Source: Dehalococcoidia bacterium
GTDB taxonomy: Bacteria > Chloroflexota > Dehalococcoidia > Tepidiformales > Tepidiformaceae
Reading direction: 5' to 3'
Length of the DNA: 64,000 bases
Assembly (NCBI GenBank): GCA_003104995.1
Contig: PQAO01000012.1
Span: 62,001-126,000, forward strand
Shown: positions 49,280-58,372 of the stretch, in pieces
How positions within the stretch are numbered: position 1 is the first letter of the stretch
Layout of the letters: each line of letters begins with the position of its first letter
Position numbers and translations under genes: made by a program
The notes under the pieces: model-generated
The model's database searches: none
The model's input: the letters and a program-made list of their open reading frames with translations, nothing else
What the model was told of the DNA's origin: nothing

Positions 49280-49364
49280 GTATTGAGGGTATCGGCAAGC
49301 GAGACGCAAACCTGATGGGAGGACGGGGCGTTGCCATGAGGAGGCGGGCGAATAGGATGGGAGG

Positions 49365-49931
49365 ATGGGGAATACGGAACCACCATGTGAGGCGCCGCGA
49401 CTCCGGAGGATGAGCCCGGAAGACGTCCCGATAGTGATGGCGGTCGAGCAGGCTGCCTACTCCGGGGGATGGCCGGTGACGGCGTTTGAGCGCGAGCTCA
49501 CCGGCAACGGGATGGCGCGCTACATCGTGCTGGAAGGAACCGGCGGAGGCATCAAGGGGTTCGCGGGCCTGTGGCTGATGGTGGATGAGGCCCACGTGGT
49601 GACGGTTGCCGTACTGCCAGAGGAGCGGCGGCAAGGGTTGGGGCGCCTGCTGGTCCACGGGCTGGTGGAGCTGGCGATTGAGCACGGGATGTCGGTGGCG
49701 ACGCTGGAAGTGCGCCAATCGAATGAGGCGGCGCGAGCGCTCTACCGGGAGTACGGGTTCTACGAGGTGGGCGAACGCAAGCGGTACTACTCGGACAACC
49801 GTGAGAACGCGGTCATCATGACGACGGAGGAGCTGAGAAGTCCCGCGTACCAGCGGCGGCTGGAGGGGCTCGCGACAGAGCTCAGGCGGCGGTTCCCGGG
49901 TATCGAATTCGGCGATCTATCAGACGAGTGA
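49365..49931 (+). CDS. Ribosomal-protein-alanine N-acetyltransferase-like GNAT
   Basis: This 188-residue acetyltransferase resembles RimI: RRMSPEDVPIVMAVEQAAYS at the N-terminus, the acetyl-CoA motif VAVLPEERRQGLGRLLVHGL, and EVRQSNEAARALYREYGFYE followed by RKRYYSDNRENAVIM. RimI acetylates the N-terminal Ala of ribosomal protein S18. The C-terminal 35 residues go beyond the usual RimI length. A TAGGAT box followed by GGGAGG sits just before the ATG. Its last 12 bases overlap the convergent hypothetical gene. The tRNA-modification genes that often accompany rimI are absent. Confidence 0.82.
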   Translation: MGNTEPPCEAPRLRRMSPEDVPIVMAVEQAAYSGGWPVTAFERELTGNGMARYIVLEGTGGGIKGFAGLWLMVDEAHVVTVAVLPEERRQGLGRLLVHGLVELAIEHGMSVATLEVRQSNEAARALYREYGFYEVGERKRYYSDNRENAVIMTTEELRSPAYQRRLEGLATELRRRFPGIEFGDLSDE

Positions 49932-50246
49932 GCCGGCGAGATCCTTGAGGACGGCCTCGGCACGGTCGAGGCGGGCGCGGATGCCCCAGGGGCCATGGAT
50001 GTTGAGCGTCATGTTCTCGGCCTGTCCGCGGACGCCCGGGAGGCGGCCGCGCTTACCGGCGGCCTCGAAGTAGCGCTGGAGTTCCGGGGCGCCATCGCCG
50101 TAGATGGCGGTGAGCACCTCGATGGTGCGGTCGTCCCAGAGGTCGTAGTCGAAGGGGTTGGGGCCGCTACCGCGGAGCCACGCGATACGGTCCACCTGGG
50201 CCTGGATGCGCTCACGGGCGCGAGTGGGGTTTGCGACGTTCGCCAT
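49920..50246 (-). CDS. Conserved-looking hypothetical protein (108 aa)
   Basis: This 108-residue soluble, mostly helical protein contains YDLWDDRTIEVLTAIYGD and NMTLNIHGPWGIRARLDRAE blocks. I do not recognise it. A TACACT box ends eight bases before the ATG, and the 3' end overlaps the rimI-like gene by 12 bases in a tail-to-tail layout. Its biased codon use and start signal support a real gene. Confidence 0.6.
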   Translation of the reverse strand: MANVANPTRARERIQAQVDRIAWLRGSGPNPFDYDLWDDRTIEVLTAIYGDGAPELQRYFEAAGKRGRLPGVRGQAENMTLNIHGPWGIRARLDRAEAVLKDLAGSLV

Positions 50247-50290
50247 GATCTCGAAGTGTAGCGGGTGGCGAAGATGGGGGAAAACGTGGC

Positions 50291-50716
50291 TCAGGCGGCA
50301 GCCGGACGGCCATTCAGCTCGAAGGCGATATCGCCGAGGCTGAGCAGCGCGCCCACCATCTCCACCGGCCGGTTACCGCTGACACGGGCGACATCGCCAA
50401 GGAACGCGTTCACCTCGGTGACGGGGCCGTCGCCATAGAAGCTGATGGGCCGGAGGACCCCAAGGCTGGTGCTGCACACGACCCGGCCGGAGCCATCGCG
50501 GCAGGCGAGCGCGAGCGCAACGTGATCGATGCCGTAGGGGCGGCGCATCTCGCCCATGGAGAGGCGCACCCAGTCAACGATACTTTCGGTGAGCAGGCGG
50601 GTAAGGCCGGGGTCGCCGGGCGAATCAAGAGTCCAGGTGGTCTCGCGGACGCCGATGCCCGCGCGGATGAGGCGTTCGACCCGGCGGTTGAGGGGGGACC
50701 GGTTGAGGAATGGCAT
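50291..50716 (-). CDS. Hypothetical protein (141 aa)
   Basis: This protein of about 141 residues reads MPFLNRSPLNRRVERLIRAG, then WTLDSPGDPGLTRLLTESIV and LALACRDGSGRVVCSTSLGV. Two cysteines lie about a dozen residues apart. No family is recognised. ATG 50716 follows an AGGGCGAC element; the frame extends to 50812. It is divergent from the gene at 50824, whose promoter lies in the extended part. Confidence 0.55.
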   Translation of the reverse strand: MPFLNRSPLNRRVERLIRAGIGVRETTWTLDSPGDPGLTRLLTESIVDWVRLSMGEMRRPYGIDHVALALACRDGSGRVVCSTSLGVLRPISFYGDGPVTEVNAFLGDVARVSGNRPVEMVGALLSLGDIAFELNGRPAAA

Positions 50717-50823
50717 GTCGCCCTGTTTGTCGGCAGCGGAGGGCGGGTTCTTGGTTGCAATTGGGTGCCCAGGGGTTACGTAACTGGCCGTGGGGGCAAG
50801 CAGCCCGTACACTCGGAGATCGC

Positions 50824-51273
50824 GTGGATAACGATTTCAACGTCGACCTGGAAGAGATCGCGTCGACGATCCAGACGCACGAAGTGGTGATCGTCAGGTT
50901 CATCACGGTGGGGCAGCGGCTGCTGCTGGACTTCCGCTCGAGCGAAATCGATGGGCCGGCGGTGCGGCTGGTGGAGCCGGTGCGAGATGTACAAGAGCGC
51001 TACAAGAGCCTGCGGCAACTGCGCCCACGGTTCGGCGACCCGGAGAAGATCGTGGCGGTGTTCTGGCCGCGGTTCGCGGGGTCGATGGAAGGGACGGGCG
51101 TGTGGCGGCAGATCGCTGAGCGGATCATCGAGACGGGGCATGCCGAATCGGTGAGGGAAGCAGCAGACGTGATGGCGGAACTGATGGAGCTGGAGCGGGA
51201 ACAGCAGCGAGCGGCGATCCGGGGCGGCGAGCTGTTCAAGACGCTCTGGAGCGCCTCACCGACGCGGCGATAG
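50824..51273 (+). CDS. Hypothetical protein (149 aa)
   Basis: This 149-residue protein begins with GTG after a TACACT box and a CGGAG element. It reads VDNDFNVDLEEIASTIQTHE, with a beta-rich middle (VIVRFITVGQRLLLDFRSSE) and helical ends. I do not recognise it. It is ten bases upstream of the zincin gene, so the pair is probably co-transcribed. The last 40 residues are charged helices with Met/Glu/Leu repeats. Confidence 0.6.
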   Translation: MDNDFNVDLEEIASTIQTHEVVIVRFITVGQRLLLDFRSSEIDGPAVRLVEPVRDVQERYKSLRQLRPRFGDPEKIVAVFWPRFAGSMEGTGVWRQIAERIIETGHAESVREAADVMAELMELEREQQRAAIRGGELFKTLWSASPTRR

Positions 51274-51283
51274 GGGCAGGGAT

Positions 51284-51652
51284 TTGGAACGGCGCGAGTT
51301 CCGGAGGCTGGTACGGGAAGCAGTGGCGCTGTTGCCGCCCGAGCTCCTCCAGAGCGTGCACAACGTGGACATCGTGATCGAACGGCGCCCGACGGCCATG
51401 GACCGTAAGGCGGCGGGCCTCGGGCGCGGAGGGCTGCTCCTGGGGCTGTACCACGGGATTCCGCTGACGAAGCGGGGCGAGTACTACAACCTGGTGGCCC
51501 CGGACAAGATCAGCATCTACCAGGAGCACATCGAAGCGATCTGTTCGAACGACGACGAAGTGCGGGAACAGGTGAGAAAAACGGTGCTGCACGAACTCGG
51601 GCACTATTTCGGGATAGACGACGACCGATTGCACGAACTGGGGATGGGCTAA
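51284..51652 (+). CDS. Small zincin-fold metallopeptidase-like protein
   Basis: This 122-residue protein matches the Zincin_1 (DUF1025-type) group. It has a helix with the zinc motif HELGHYFGID and a downstream DDRLHELGMG, which supplies the third zinc ligand as an Asp or His. GLYHGIPLTKRGEYYNLVAP and KISIYQEHIEAIC are also characteristic. The biological substrate of this family is unknown. The start is TTG 51284, backed by an AGGGGCAGGG element; no ATG is in frame. Confidence 0.85.
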   Translation: MERREFRRLVREAVALLPPELLQSVHNVDIVIERRPTAMDRKAAGLGRGGLLLGLYHGIPLTKRGEYYNLVAPDKISIYQEHIEAICSNDDEVREQVRKTVLHELGHYFGIDDDRLHELGMG

Positions 51653-51757
51653 CCTGGTATGAAAGCAGGCCATATGTGGCACAGATCACACGGTGCCGGT
51701 AATGAATTGGGAATGAAGCAATTGACCGGAGTGAGGCGTGCTGCGTAGGTTGGGAGC

Positions 51758-53206
51758 GTGACGAGCCGCGTCGAGGACACCAGGTTCGCCGCCTTTCCAG
51801 AGCGGCGTCGGGCCCGGCGGCGAGCCAGGACGGCACCACGCGTGACGGGCGCGCAGCGGTTCCTGTTTGTGCTTGCGTTATTCACGTTCGGGCTCGCATC
51901 GATGTATACGAGCGTGGCGCTGCTGGCGCGGGTGACACCCGCGCTCTTCCCGGGGAAGTCGCTGACAAACCTGGGGATCATCAAGCCGCTGGCGAAGCTG
52001 GATACGCCCCTGGTCACGATTAAGGACCCTGGCGCGAACAGCGTGTTCAACGAACGGATCAACCTGCTGGTGCTTGGCGTGGACAAGCGCCCCGGATACC
52101 AGTTCGAAGACAACGAGAACAGCGGGTACCTGACCGACACGATTATGGTGGCGACAATCGACCCGGTGGCGGACACGGTGAGCGTGCTGAGTTTCCCGCG
52201 GGACATGCAAATCGACATCCACACGAAGGACTTCGTGTACGAGGACCGCATCAACACGTCCTATGGGATCGGGGTGCGGGCGACGGGGTCGATCAAGGGC
52301 GGCGTGGAGCAGCTCAAGCTCGACATGAAGGAGAACTTCGGGATCGACATCAAGCACTACATCATCCTCGATTTCGAGGGGGTGGAGGGGCTGGTGGACT
52401 CCATAGGCGGGGTGGAGGTAGACATCCCCTACGACCTCTCGGTGCCTGACTGGTACTACAGCGACGATGACGTGAACGCGACGTGGGTGAGCTTCCCGCC
52501 GGGAGTGAACCAGCTGGATGGGTACCACGCGGTGGCGTTCGGGCGGCACCGGGAGTACGACAGCGACCTGAAGCGGGTGAAACGCCAACAGCTGGTACTC
52601 GAGTCGGCGATGCGGAGGGCGTTTTCGAGCGGGCTCGTGAACCGGATGGTGCGCAACCCACGAGAAATGTGGGATGCCTACGCCGGCACGGTGAAGACGG
52701 ACATCCCCTATTCGAAGTTCCCGGGCTATGCGGTGGCGCTGAAAGACACGAACGGGAAGATGAAGACGTATTCGCTGGGCGACCCGGTGAACGACGTGCC
52801 GACGATGACGCCGTTCACGACCGACGCCGGTGCCTCGGTGCTCCTCTGGAATGCCGAGAACGTGCAGTACTGGCTGAACCAGGTGTTCACCAAAGCGGCG
52901 TATGCGGCGGCTTCGGTGGAGATCCAGAACGGCTACGGCGAGGACGGGACGGTGCGGGCGGCGGCCCTGGGGCGCTACCTGGCCTATGTGAAGGGCCTGC
53001 CGACGGTGTACTACGGACCAGATGCGGCCGTGCAGCCGCGGACGTCGATCACGCTGTACGGGGCGGAGAAGCGGTCGCTGGCCGAGGACATCGCGAAGTG
53101 GATGGGGATCAGCCCGGCGGAGGTGATTGTCCTGGCGAAGACCGACACGAGCCTGCCCGACGTGGTCATCACCATCGGCAAGGACTTCAAGGTCCCGGGC
53201 GGTTAG
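51758..53206 (+). CDS. LytR-CpsA-Psr (LCP) family wall-polymer ligase-like protein
   Basis: This 482-residue protein is anchored by one N-terminal helix (RFLFVLALFTFGLASMYTSV). The LCP catalytic domain follows (NLLVLGVDKRPGYQFE, TIMVATIDPVADTVSVLSFP with RDMQIDI, then VDSIGGVEVDIPYDL and YHAVAFGRHREYDSDLKRVK). The arginines and aspartates that bind pyrophosphate are present. A C-terminal LytR_C domain starts near residue 385. LCP enzymes move glycopolymers from a lipid carrier to the cell wall or an outer polymer. GTG 51758 is preceded by TAGGTT and GGGAG. Confidence 0.9.
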   Translation: MTSRVEDTRFAAFPERRRARRRARTAPRVTGAQRFLFVLALFTFGLASMYTSVALLARVTPALFPGKSLTNLGIIKPLAKLDTPLVTIKDPGANSVFNERINLLVLGVDKRPGYQFEDNENSGYLTDTIMVATIDPVADTVSVLSFPRDMQIDIHTKDFVYEDRINTSYGIGVRATGSIKGGVEQLKLDMKENFGIDIKHYIILDFEGVEGLVDSIGGVEVDIPYDLSVPDWYYSDDDVNATWVSFPPGVNQLDGYHAVAFGRHREYDSDLKRVKRQQLVLESAMRRAFSSGLVNRMVRNPREMWDAYAGTVKTDIPYSKFPGYAVALKDTNGKMKTYSLGDPVNDVPTMTPFTTDAGASVLLWNAENVQYWLNQVFTKAAYAAASVEIQNGYGEDGTVRAAALGRYLAYVKGLPTVYYGPDAAVQPRTSITLYGAEKRSLAEDIAKWMGISPAEVIVLAKTDTSLPDVVITIGKDFKVPGG

Positions 53207-53217
53207 GCGGGCGAGAG

Positions 53218-54399
53218 CTACTCCGCGGCTTTCGGTGGCTCATAGGGCTCGTCCAGGGCGGTGCGGGCGAGTTGGTCGAGGGCGCGGTCTTCGAGGGGCG
53301 GGTTGTGGAGGGCCGCGCGGACATCGCGGTAGTAGCGCTCGATGGGGCGGCGTTTCTGGAGGCTGACTCCGCCCACGACGCGCATGGCGAGGTCAACCGC
53401 TTCGATGCAGTTGTTCATCGTGTCGATCTTGGCCATGACGATACGGTCGATGGCGGGCGGGCCATGTTGCGGGCGGTGTTCCCACGCGCGGGAAGCGTCA
53501 TCCATGAGCGCGCGGCTGCGGTGGACAAGCAGGTCGATCCGGGCGATGCGGCTGCGGACGCCGGGGTATTCCTTGATGGTCCGGTTGGAGTTGGGCGTGC
53601 GTTCGCGGGCGTAGGCCACGGCGTAGTCGCGGGCAGCCGAGGCAACGCCAATGGTGGTGGCACAGAGCCCCAGCGCGAACCAGGCCATCCCGGCGCTGCC
53701 CCGGGCATCGCCCTGGCCGAGTGCGCGGCGGTTGAGGAGTCGGTCCGGGGTCAGGTGGATGTCGTCGAGGACGACATCGTGGCTGCCGGTTGAGCGCATG
53801 GAGAGGCTGTCCCAGGTCTCATCGATGCTGAGGCCGGGGTCAGTGCGGAGGACCATGAAGTTGGCGAGCTCGGGCGGCTGGCCATCGGGGGTGGGGAGGC
53901 GCGCCAGGACGATGAGGTGGTGGAGGAGTGGGGCCAGGGTTGCAAAGGACTTGCGGCCCGAGAGGCGCCAGCCGCCATCGTCCGGGATGGCTGTGGTGTC
54001 GGGGAGTCCACCGCCGGCGGGGCTACCAAGGCCCTCTTCAGTCGCAACGGTGTTCACGAGCTGGCCGTGCTGGACGGCGCCGGTGCACATGCGCTCAAAC
54101 CACTCGGGCGGATAGGACGGGGATTCGCGCTCCTGGCCAAAGGTCTTCAGGTGCATCATGAAGGCGAGGGCTGTGGAGCCATCGGCGCGGGCGATCTGTT
54201 CGAGGACGGCCAGATACGTGCCGAGCGAGGCTTCGGCCCCGCCGAAGCGGCCGGGGACGGTGAGGCCGTAGAAGCCAGCCGCGCGGAGGTCGGCGAAATT
54301 GTCGAAGGGGAAGGAACCCTCGCGGTCGTGTTGTTCGGCGCGGTCAGCGAAGGCAGGGGCGAGATCGCGGGCGCGGGCGGGCCAGTCGATGGAAGACAC
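53218..54399 (-). CDS. Acyl-CoA dehydrogenase-family protein
   Basis: This 393-residue protein has the acyl-CoA dehydrogenase layout: an N-terminal helical domain (FADRAEQHDREGSFPFDNFA), a beta domain with STALAFMMHLKTF and GRKSFATLAPLLHHLIVLA, and a C-terminal four-helix bundle. FAD-binding residues in the middle and end are conserved in kind, but the catalytic Glu position is not clear, and the sequence also resembles flavin monooxygenase-like (DszC) relatives. GTG 54399 is preceded by a minus-strand TACACT box six bases away. It stands downstream of the tandem-repeat region. Confidence 0.82.
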   Translation of the reverse strand: MSSIDWPARARDLAPAFADRAEQHDREGSFPFDNFADLRAAGFYGLTVPGRFGGAEASLGTYLAVLEQIARADGSTALAFMMHLKTFGQERESPSYPPEWFERMCTGAVQHGQLVNTVATEEGLGSPAGGGLPDTTAIPDDGGWRLSGRKSFATLAPLLHHLIVLARLPTPDGQPPELANFMVLRTDPGLSIDETWDSLSMRSTGSHDVVLDDIHLTPDRLLNRRALGQGDARGSAGMAWFALGLCATTIGVASAARDYAVAYARERTPNSNRTIKEYPGVRSRIARIDLLVHRSRALMDDASRAWEHRPQHGPPAIDRIVMAKIDTMNNCIEAVDLAMRVVGGVSLQKRRPIERYYRDVRAALHNPPLEDRALDQLARTALDEPYEPPKAAE

Positions 54400-54405
54400 G
54401 GGGTG

Positions 54406-54411
54406 AGTGTA
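54406..54411 (-). promoter_or_regulatory. -10 box of a likely leaderless promoter (acyl-CoA dehydrogenase)
   Basis: TACACT on the minus strand, then six bases, then GTG at 54399. It allows the start to be placed inside a much longer open frame that reaches 54735 and crosses the repeat array. Confidence 0.55.
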
Positions 54412-54466
54412 ACGGGTGGGGGAGGGTGCGCGTCCCGGTTGGCAGCCAGTTGCACGCCCGCATGAA

Positions 54467-55008
54467 CGGCGTTTGGGCGAGGGACATCCCAGTGCGCCAT
54501 GACCGGCGCGCCTCGGACACGACGCGCTTGTAGGCGCTACTTCCCCCCGGCGGCGGGGAGGGTGACCGGGCCGTGCTCCGAGCGTCATCCGAGGCGCGTC
54601 AGGTATGACGCGCTGCGGCGATGTCATCACCACGAGCGCAGGCGTGCTGGCACGAGGTGACTCCCACCCGGTCATCAGCGGCGTTCGGGCGGAGGGGGAC
54701 ATCCCAGTGCGCCATGACCGGCGCGCCTCGGACACGACGCGCTTGTAGGCGCTACTTCCCCCCGGCGGCGGGGAGCGTGACCGGGCCGTGCTCCGAGCGT
54801 CATCCGAGGCGCGTCAGGCATGACGCGCTGCGGCGTTGTCATCACCACGAGCGCGGGGATGCTGCACGAGGTGACTCCCACCCGGTCATCAGCGGCGTTC
54901 GGGCGGAGGGACATCCCAGCGCGCCATGACCGGCTCGCCTCGGACACGACGCGCTCGTAGGCGCTACTTCCCCCCGGCGGCGGGGAGGGTGACCGGGCCG
55001 TGCTCCGA
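54467..55008. repeat. Tandem array of a ~213-bp unit overlapping the MMPL gene end
   Basis: Three copies in the same orientation start at 54467, 54679 and 54893 (periods 212 and 214). The third is partial and its right end is the last 14 codons and stop of the MMPL gene; homology stops exactly at a Ser codon (55006-55008). The first two copies carry decayed duplicates of that 3' end, including the stop positions 54537-54539 and 54752-54754. Within each full unit GCGCCTCGGA and TCCGAGGCGC form an inverted repeat. No gene is present in 54412-54963. Confidence 0.92.
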
Positions 55009-57150
55009 AGGGCCTTCGATGTGGAGGTTGGGGAGAATGCGGTCGAGCCAGCGGGGCATCCACCAGTTGGCCTCGCGCAGGAGTTCCATGGTCGAAGGCA
55101 CCAGGAACAGCCGGACGATGGTGGCATCGACGAAGATGGCGGTGGCGAGCCCGATACCGAACTCCTTGATGATGCGGTCGGGGCCGAGGACGAAGGACAG
55201 GAAGACGGTGACCATGATGGCAGCCGCGGCGGTGATGACGCGGGCGGTGGCGGTGAGCCCGTTGGCGACGGCGATTTCGGTGTTGCCGGTGCGGAGGTAT
55301 TCCTCGCGGATGCGGGAGATGAGGAAGACTTCGTAGTCCATCGAGAGCCCGAAGAGGATGGCGAACATCATCATGGGGAGGAAGACTTCGACCGGCCCCT
55401 TGTCGACGCCGACGATGCCGGCGAACCAGCCCCACTGGAAGATCGCGACGATGACGCCGTAGGCGGCGCCGATCGAGAGCAGGTTCATGATCGAGGCTTT
55501 GACCGCGATCACCACGGAACGGAAGACGGCGGTCAGGAGGATGAAGCTGACGCCGATGACGCCCACAAAGAGGAGGGGCATGCGCTGGCCGATGCGGGTG
55601 GCGGCGTCGATGTTGCCGGCGGTGGCGCCAGAAACCCAGTACTGGGCGCCGTTGGTATCGAGCGCGTCGAGCACGTCGCCCCGAAGATACTTCACGAGGT
55701 CGGTCGTCGCGTCGTCCTGGGGTTTGGTGGTGGGCATGACGGTGATGACCGCGGTGTCGCCGGCGGGGTTCACAACCGGAGGAAACACGCGGGCCACGCC
55801 GGGAGTGGCGGCAACGGCCTCCTGGACCGCGGGGATTGTTTCCTGGCCGCCTTCCGCGAAGTCCGCGACGATGACAAGAGGGCCGTTGAAGCCGGGGCCG
55901 AAGCCCCTGGCGAGCAGGTCGTAGGAGCGGCGGCTCTGGAGGTTAGCGCTGCCGTTGCCGGCGTCGGTGAAGCCCAGGTCCATCGAGAGGATGGGGATGG
56001 AGAGCGCGAGGAGGACCGCGACCGAGCCGAGGGCGTAGATCAGCGGCCGGGCCTGGATGGCGCGGCTGAGCCGGAACCAGACGCTGGATTCGTCGATACC
56101 CTCGTTCTGGTGAAGGAAGGGGACCTTGAGGCTATCGATGCGATGACCGACCAGGGAGAGCGCGGCCGGCGTGATGGTGACGGCTACCACAACCGCCAGG
56201 ACAACGACGATGGCGCCGGCGGTGCCCAGCATGGCAACGAAGGGCAGGCCCATCACGAAGAGGCCCATGAAGGCGAGGGCCACGACCAGGCCCGCGAAGA
56301 TGACCGCCCGGCCGGCGGTGGTGACGGCGATGACGACGGAGTCCTCGACGTTGCGGCCTGCGTGGAGGCCTTCGCGGAAGCGGGTGACGACCAGAAGGCT
56401 GTAGTCGATGCCGACGCCGATCCCGATCATGGCGGCGAACTGGGCGCTGAAGTCGGGGAAGCCGAGCCAGCGGGAGAGGATGCCAAGGATGGCGAACCCG
56501 GCGCCGAGGCCGAAGAGGGCCGCGCCGATCGGGAGGCCCATGGCGACGACGGAGCCAAAGGCGATCATCAGGATGAAGACGGCGGCGATGAGGCCGTAGA
56601 GCTCGGAGCCAATTTCGGGATGCTCGTTGAACTGGATGACGTTTCCGCCAGCGACAACGGTCAGATCCCCGGTGGAGTTGCCGTCGGCGATGGACATCAC
56701 CCCCTTCGCGGTCGAGCGGGGGATGTCCCGCAGGGGGAGATCGAAGTGCAGGACAGCGCGGGCGATGGTGCCATCTTCCGAGATGAAGCCGGCGCTCTCG
56801 AAGGGAGATTCGATTTCGGCAACGTTGGGGAGGGCGGCAAGTTCGCCGAGGGTTGCCTCGATGGCAGGACGGGCCGTTTCGATGCCTGCCGGTGCTTCGA
56901 AAACGATGCTGGCATCGCCACCGGCACGGGAGGGGAAGCGTTCTTCGAGAAGGTCTCGCGCCCGCTGGGACTCGGAACCGGGGAGGCTGAACTCGGTGGA
57001 GAATTCGCCGCCGAACCGGTTCAAGGCGAACACGAGCGCCACCAGGACGACGATCCAGGAGACGATGACCGTCCCGCGGCGGCGGTGAGTGAAGCGCGCC
57101 CAGCGTTCGAGCAAAGAACGCTCCGGGCGGAGCTCTGGCAGAACTGGCAT
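54964..57150 (-). CDS. MMPL-family RND transporter
   Basis: This 728-residue protein has twelve hydrophobic helices in two halves. Each half has one membrane helix, an extracytoplasmic porter domain and five more helices. The MMPL features are clear: GIGVGIDYSLLVVTRFREGL in the first half and FGLSMDYEVFLISRIREEYL in the second, which contain the proton-relay Asp-Tyr pairs. Family members export lipids or lipid-like compounds using proton exchange. ATG 57150 follows GGGAGG by four bases. The last codons are the source of the 213-bp tandem repeat. Confidence 0.93.
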   Translation of the reverse strand: MPVLPELRPERSLLERWARFTHRRRGTVIVSWIVVLVALVFALNRFGGEFSTEFSLPGSESQRARDLLEERFPSRAGGDASIVFEAPAGIETARPAIEATLGELAALPNVAEIESPFESAGFISEDGTIARAVLHFDLPLRDIPRSTAKGVMSIADGNSTGDLTVVAGGNVIQFNEHPEIGSELYGLIAAVFILMIAFGSVVAMGLPIGAALFGLGAGFAILGILSRWLGFPDFSAQFAAMIGIGVGIDYSLLVVTRFREGLHAGRNVEDSVVIAVTTAGRAVIFAGLVVALAFMGLFVMGLPFVAMLGTAGAIVVVLAVVVAVTITPAALSLVGHRIDSLKVPFLHQNEGIDESSVWFRLSRAIQARPLIYALGSVAVLLALSIPILSMDLGFTDAGNGSANLQSRRSYDLLARGFGPGFNGPLVIVADFAEGGQETIPAVQEAVAATPGVARVFPPVVNPAGDTAVITVMPTTKPQDDATTDLVKYLRGDVLDALDTNGAQYWVSGATAGNIDAATRIGQRMPLLFVGVIGVSFILLTAVFRSVVIAVKASIMNLLSIGAAYGVIVAIFQWGWFAGIVGVDKGPVEVFLPMMMFAILFGLSMDYEVFLISRIREEYLRTGNTEIAVANGLTATARVITAAAAIMVTVFLSFVLGPDRIIKEFGIGLATAIFVDATIVRLFLVPSTMELLREANWWMPRWLDRILPNLHIEGPSEHGPVTLPAAGGK

Positions 57151-57326
57151 CAATCCTCCCGCTCAACTTTGTGAAAGAGCGAACAATTCCACCTTACGGG
57201 ACAGGGCGGTGTTAGCGCATCACCCATCAGGAGGGCGGGAGACCGTCGCGGAATGCCCGGCTGGCGGGGGATGCGGCGGAGACCGCCCGGTGCAAGCCGC
57301 TTAACCGGGCCGGAATTGGGGATTGC

Positions 57327-57332
57327 TATAAT
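57327..57332 (+). promoter_or_regulatory. TATAAT -10 box before the MoxR operon
   Basis: A perfect TATAAT lies about 80 bp before the MoxR start. The -35 region is weak (TTAACC at 57301 is too far), but GATTGC just before it gives an extended -10 character. The 57151-57409 gap contains no gene. Confidence 0.45.
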
Positions 57333-57409
57333 CCGCGAATCTGACACGGGTTCGGCGTGGCACGCGATACGGCGTGGCGGCGGCCCCGGCGTCCCTGGGA
57401 GACGGCTTC

Positions 57410-58360
57410 GTGGAAGACCCGAAGATAGTTGCCGAGCGGATCATTTCGAACGTTGAGCATGTCATTGTGGGGAAGTCGCGGGAGCTGCGGCTGGCGGTCA
57501 CCGCGCTGCTCTGCGGTGGGCATATGCTGATCGAGGACGTGCCGGGCGTGGGCAAGACGATGCTCGCGCGGGCGATCGCGGTTTCGACCGGGTGTACGTT
57601 CCGGCGCATCCAGTTCACGCCAGACCTGCTTCCGAGCGACGTCACCGGTGTTTCGATCTACAACCAGAAGACGGGCGACTTCGAGTTCCGGCCGGGGCCG
57701 ATCATCGCTCAGGTGGTGCTGGCGGACGAAGTGAACCGGGCGACGCCGAAGACGCAGTCGGCGCTCCTCGAGGCGATGGAGGAGCGGCAGGTCACGGTCG
57801 ACGGAGTAACGCACAGACTGCCGGGACCGTTCATGGTGCTGGCGACGCAGAACCCGATCGAGTACGAAGGGACGTTCCCGTTGCCCGAAGCCCAGCTCGA
57901 CCGCTTCATGGTCCGGATCTACCTCGGGTATCCGAGCCCAACGGACGAAGTGCTGGTGCTGGACCAGCAGCAGACGCAGCACCCGATCGAGGCGTTGCAG
58001 CAGGTGACGGACGCGAACGAAATCCTGCAGCTGCAGAAAGCGGTGAAGGAGATCTACGTCGATCCGCTGATCAAGCAGTACATCGTGCAACTGGCGAACG
58101 CGACCCGGGAGCACGAGGCGGTGTACCTGGGGGCGAGCCCGCGCGGTTCGCTGGCGCTGTTCCGGACTGCACAGGCAAAAGCGCTGCTCGAGGGGCGGGA
58201 CTTCGTAACGCCAGACGACGTGAAGGAGCTTGCACTCTTCACCCTGGCGCACCGGGTGATCGTGAGCCCGGGCGCAAAGGTGAAGGGCATGACCCAGGCC
58301 GACGTGATCGCGCAGTGCCTGCAGCGGGTGGCCGTGCCGGGCGCACGGGCGCGCGTCTAG
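57410..58360 (+). CDS. MoxR-family AAA+ ATPase
   Basis: This protein of about 316 residues is a MoxR-type AAA+ ATPase: Walker A in [16 protein letters not shown], Walker B in [20 protein letters not shown], sensor-1 in [20 protein letters not shown] and the C-terminal lid with sensor-2 Arg. MoxR proteins act as chaperones for partner proteins with von Willebrand or related domains. GTG 57410 follows GGGAGA by seven bases; GTG 57374 is also open. It leads a three-gene operon with the DUF58 and transglutaminase-like genes. Confidence 0.92.
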   Translation: MEDPKIVAERIISNVEHVIVGKSRELRLAVTALLCGGHMLIEDVPGVGKTMLARAIAVSTGCTFRRIQFTPDLLPSDVTGVSIYNQKTGDFEFRPGPIIAQVVLADEVNRATPKTQSALLEAMEERQVTVDGVTHRLPGPFMVLATQNPIEYEGTFPLPEAQLDRFMVRIYLGYPSPTDEVLVLDQQQTQHPIEALQQVTDANEILQLQKAVKEIYVDPLIKQYIVQLANATREHEAVYLGASPRGSLALFRTAQAKALLEGRDFVTPDDVKELALFTLAHRVIVSPGAKVKGMTQADVIAQCLQRVAVPGARARV

Positions 58361-58372
58361 GCAGGGCGTGGA

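Noticed and set aside
51653..51757. Inverted repeat GGCAC/GTGCC before the LCP gene
   Set aside because: Arms are only 5 bp with a 10-nt centre and no supporting promoter or regulator; likely chance.
54412..54963. Coding frames across the tandem repeat array
   Set aside because: They arise from repeated 3' ends of the MMPL gene and contain stops in the homologous frame; no start signal or domain is present.
54999..57174. 724-codon plus-strand open frame over the MMPL gene
   Set aside because: Antisense to a transporter with all expected helices; translation is Asp/Gly/Glu-rich and has no domain.
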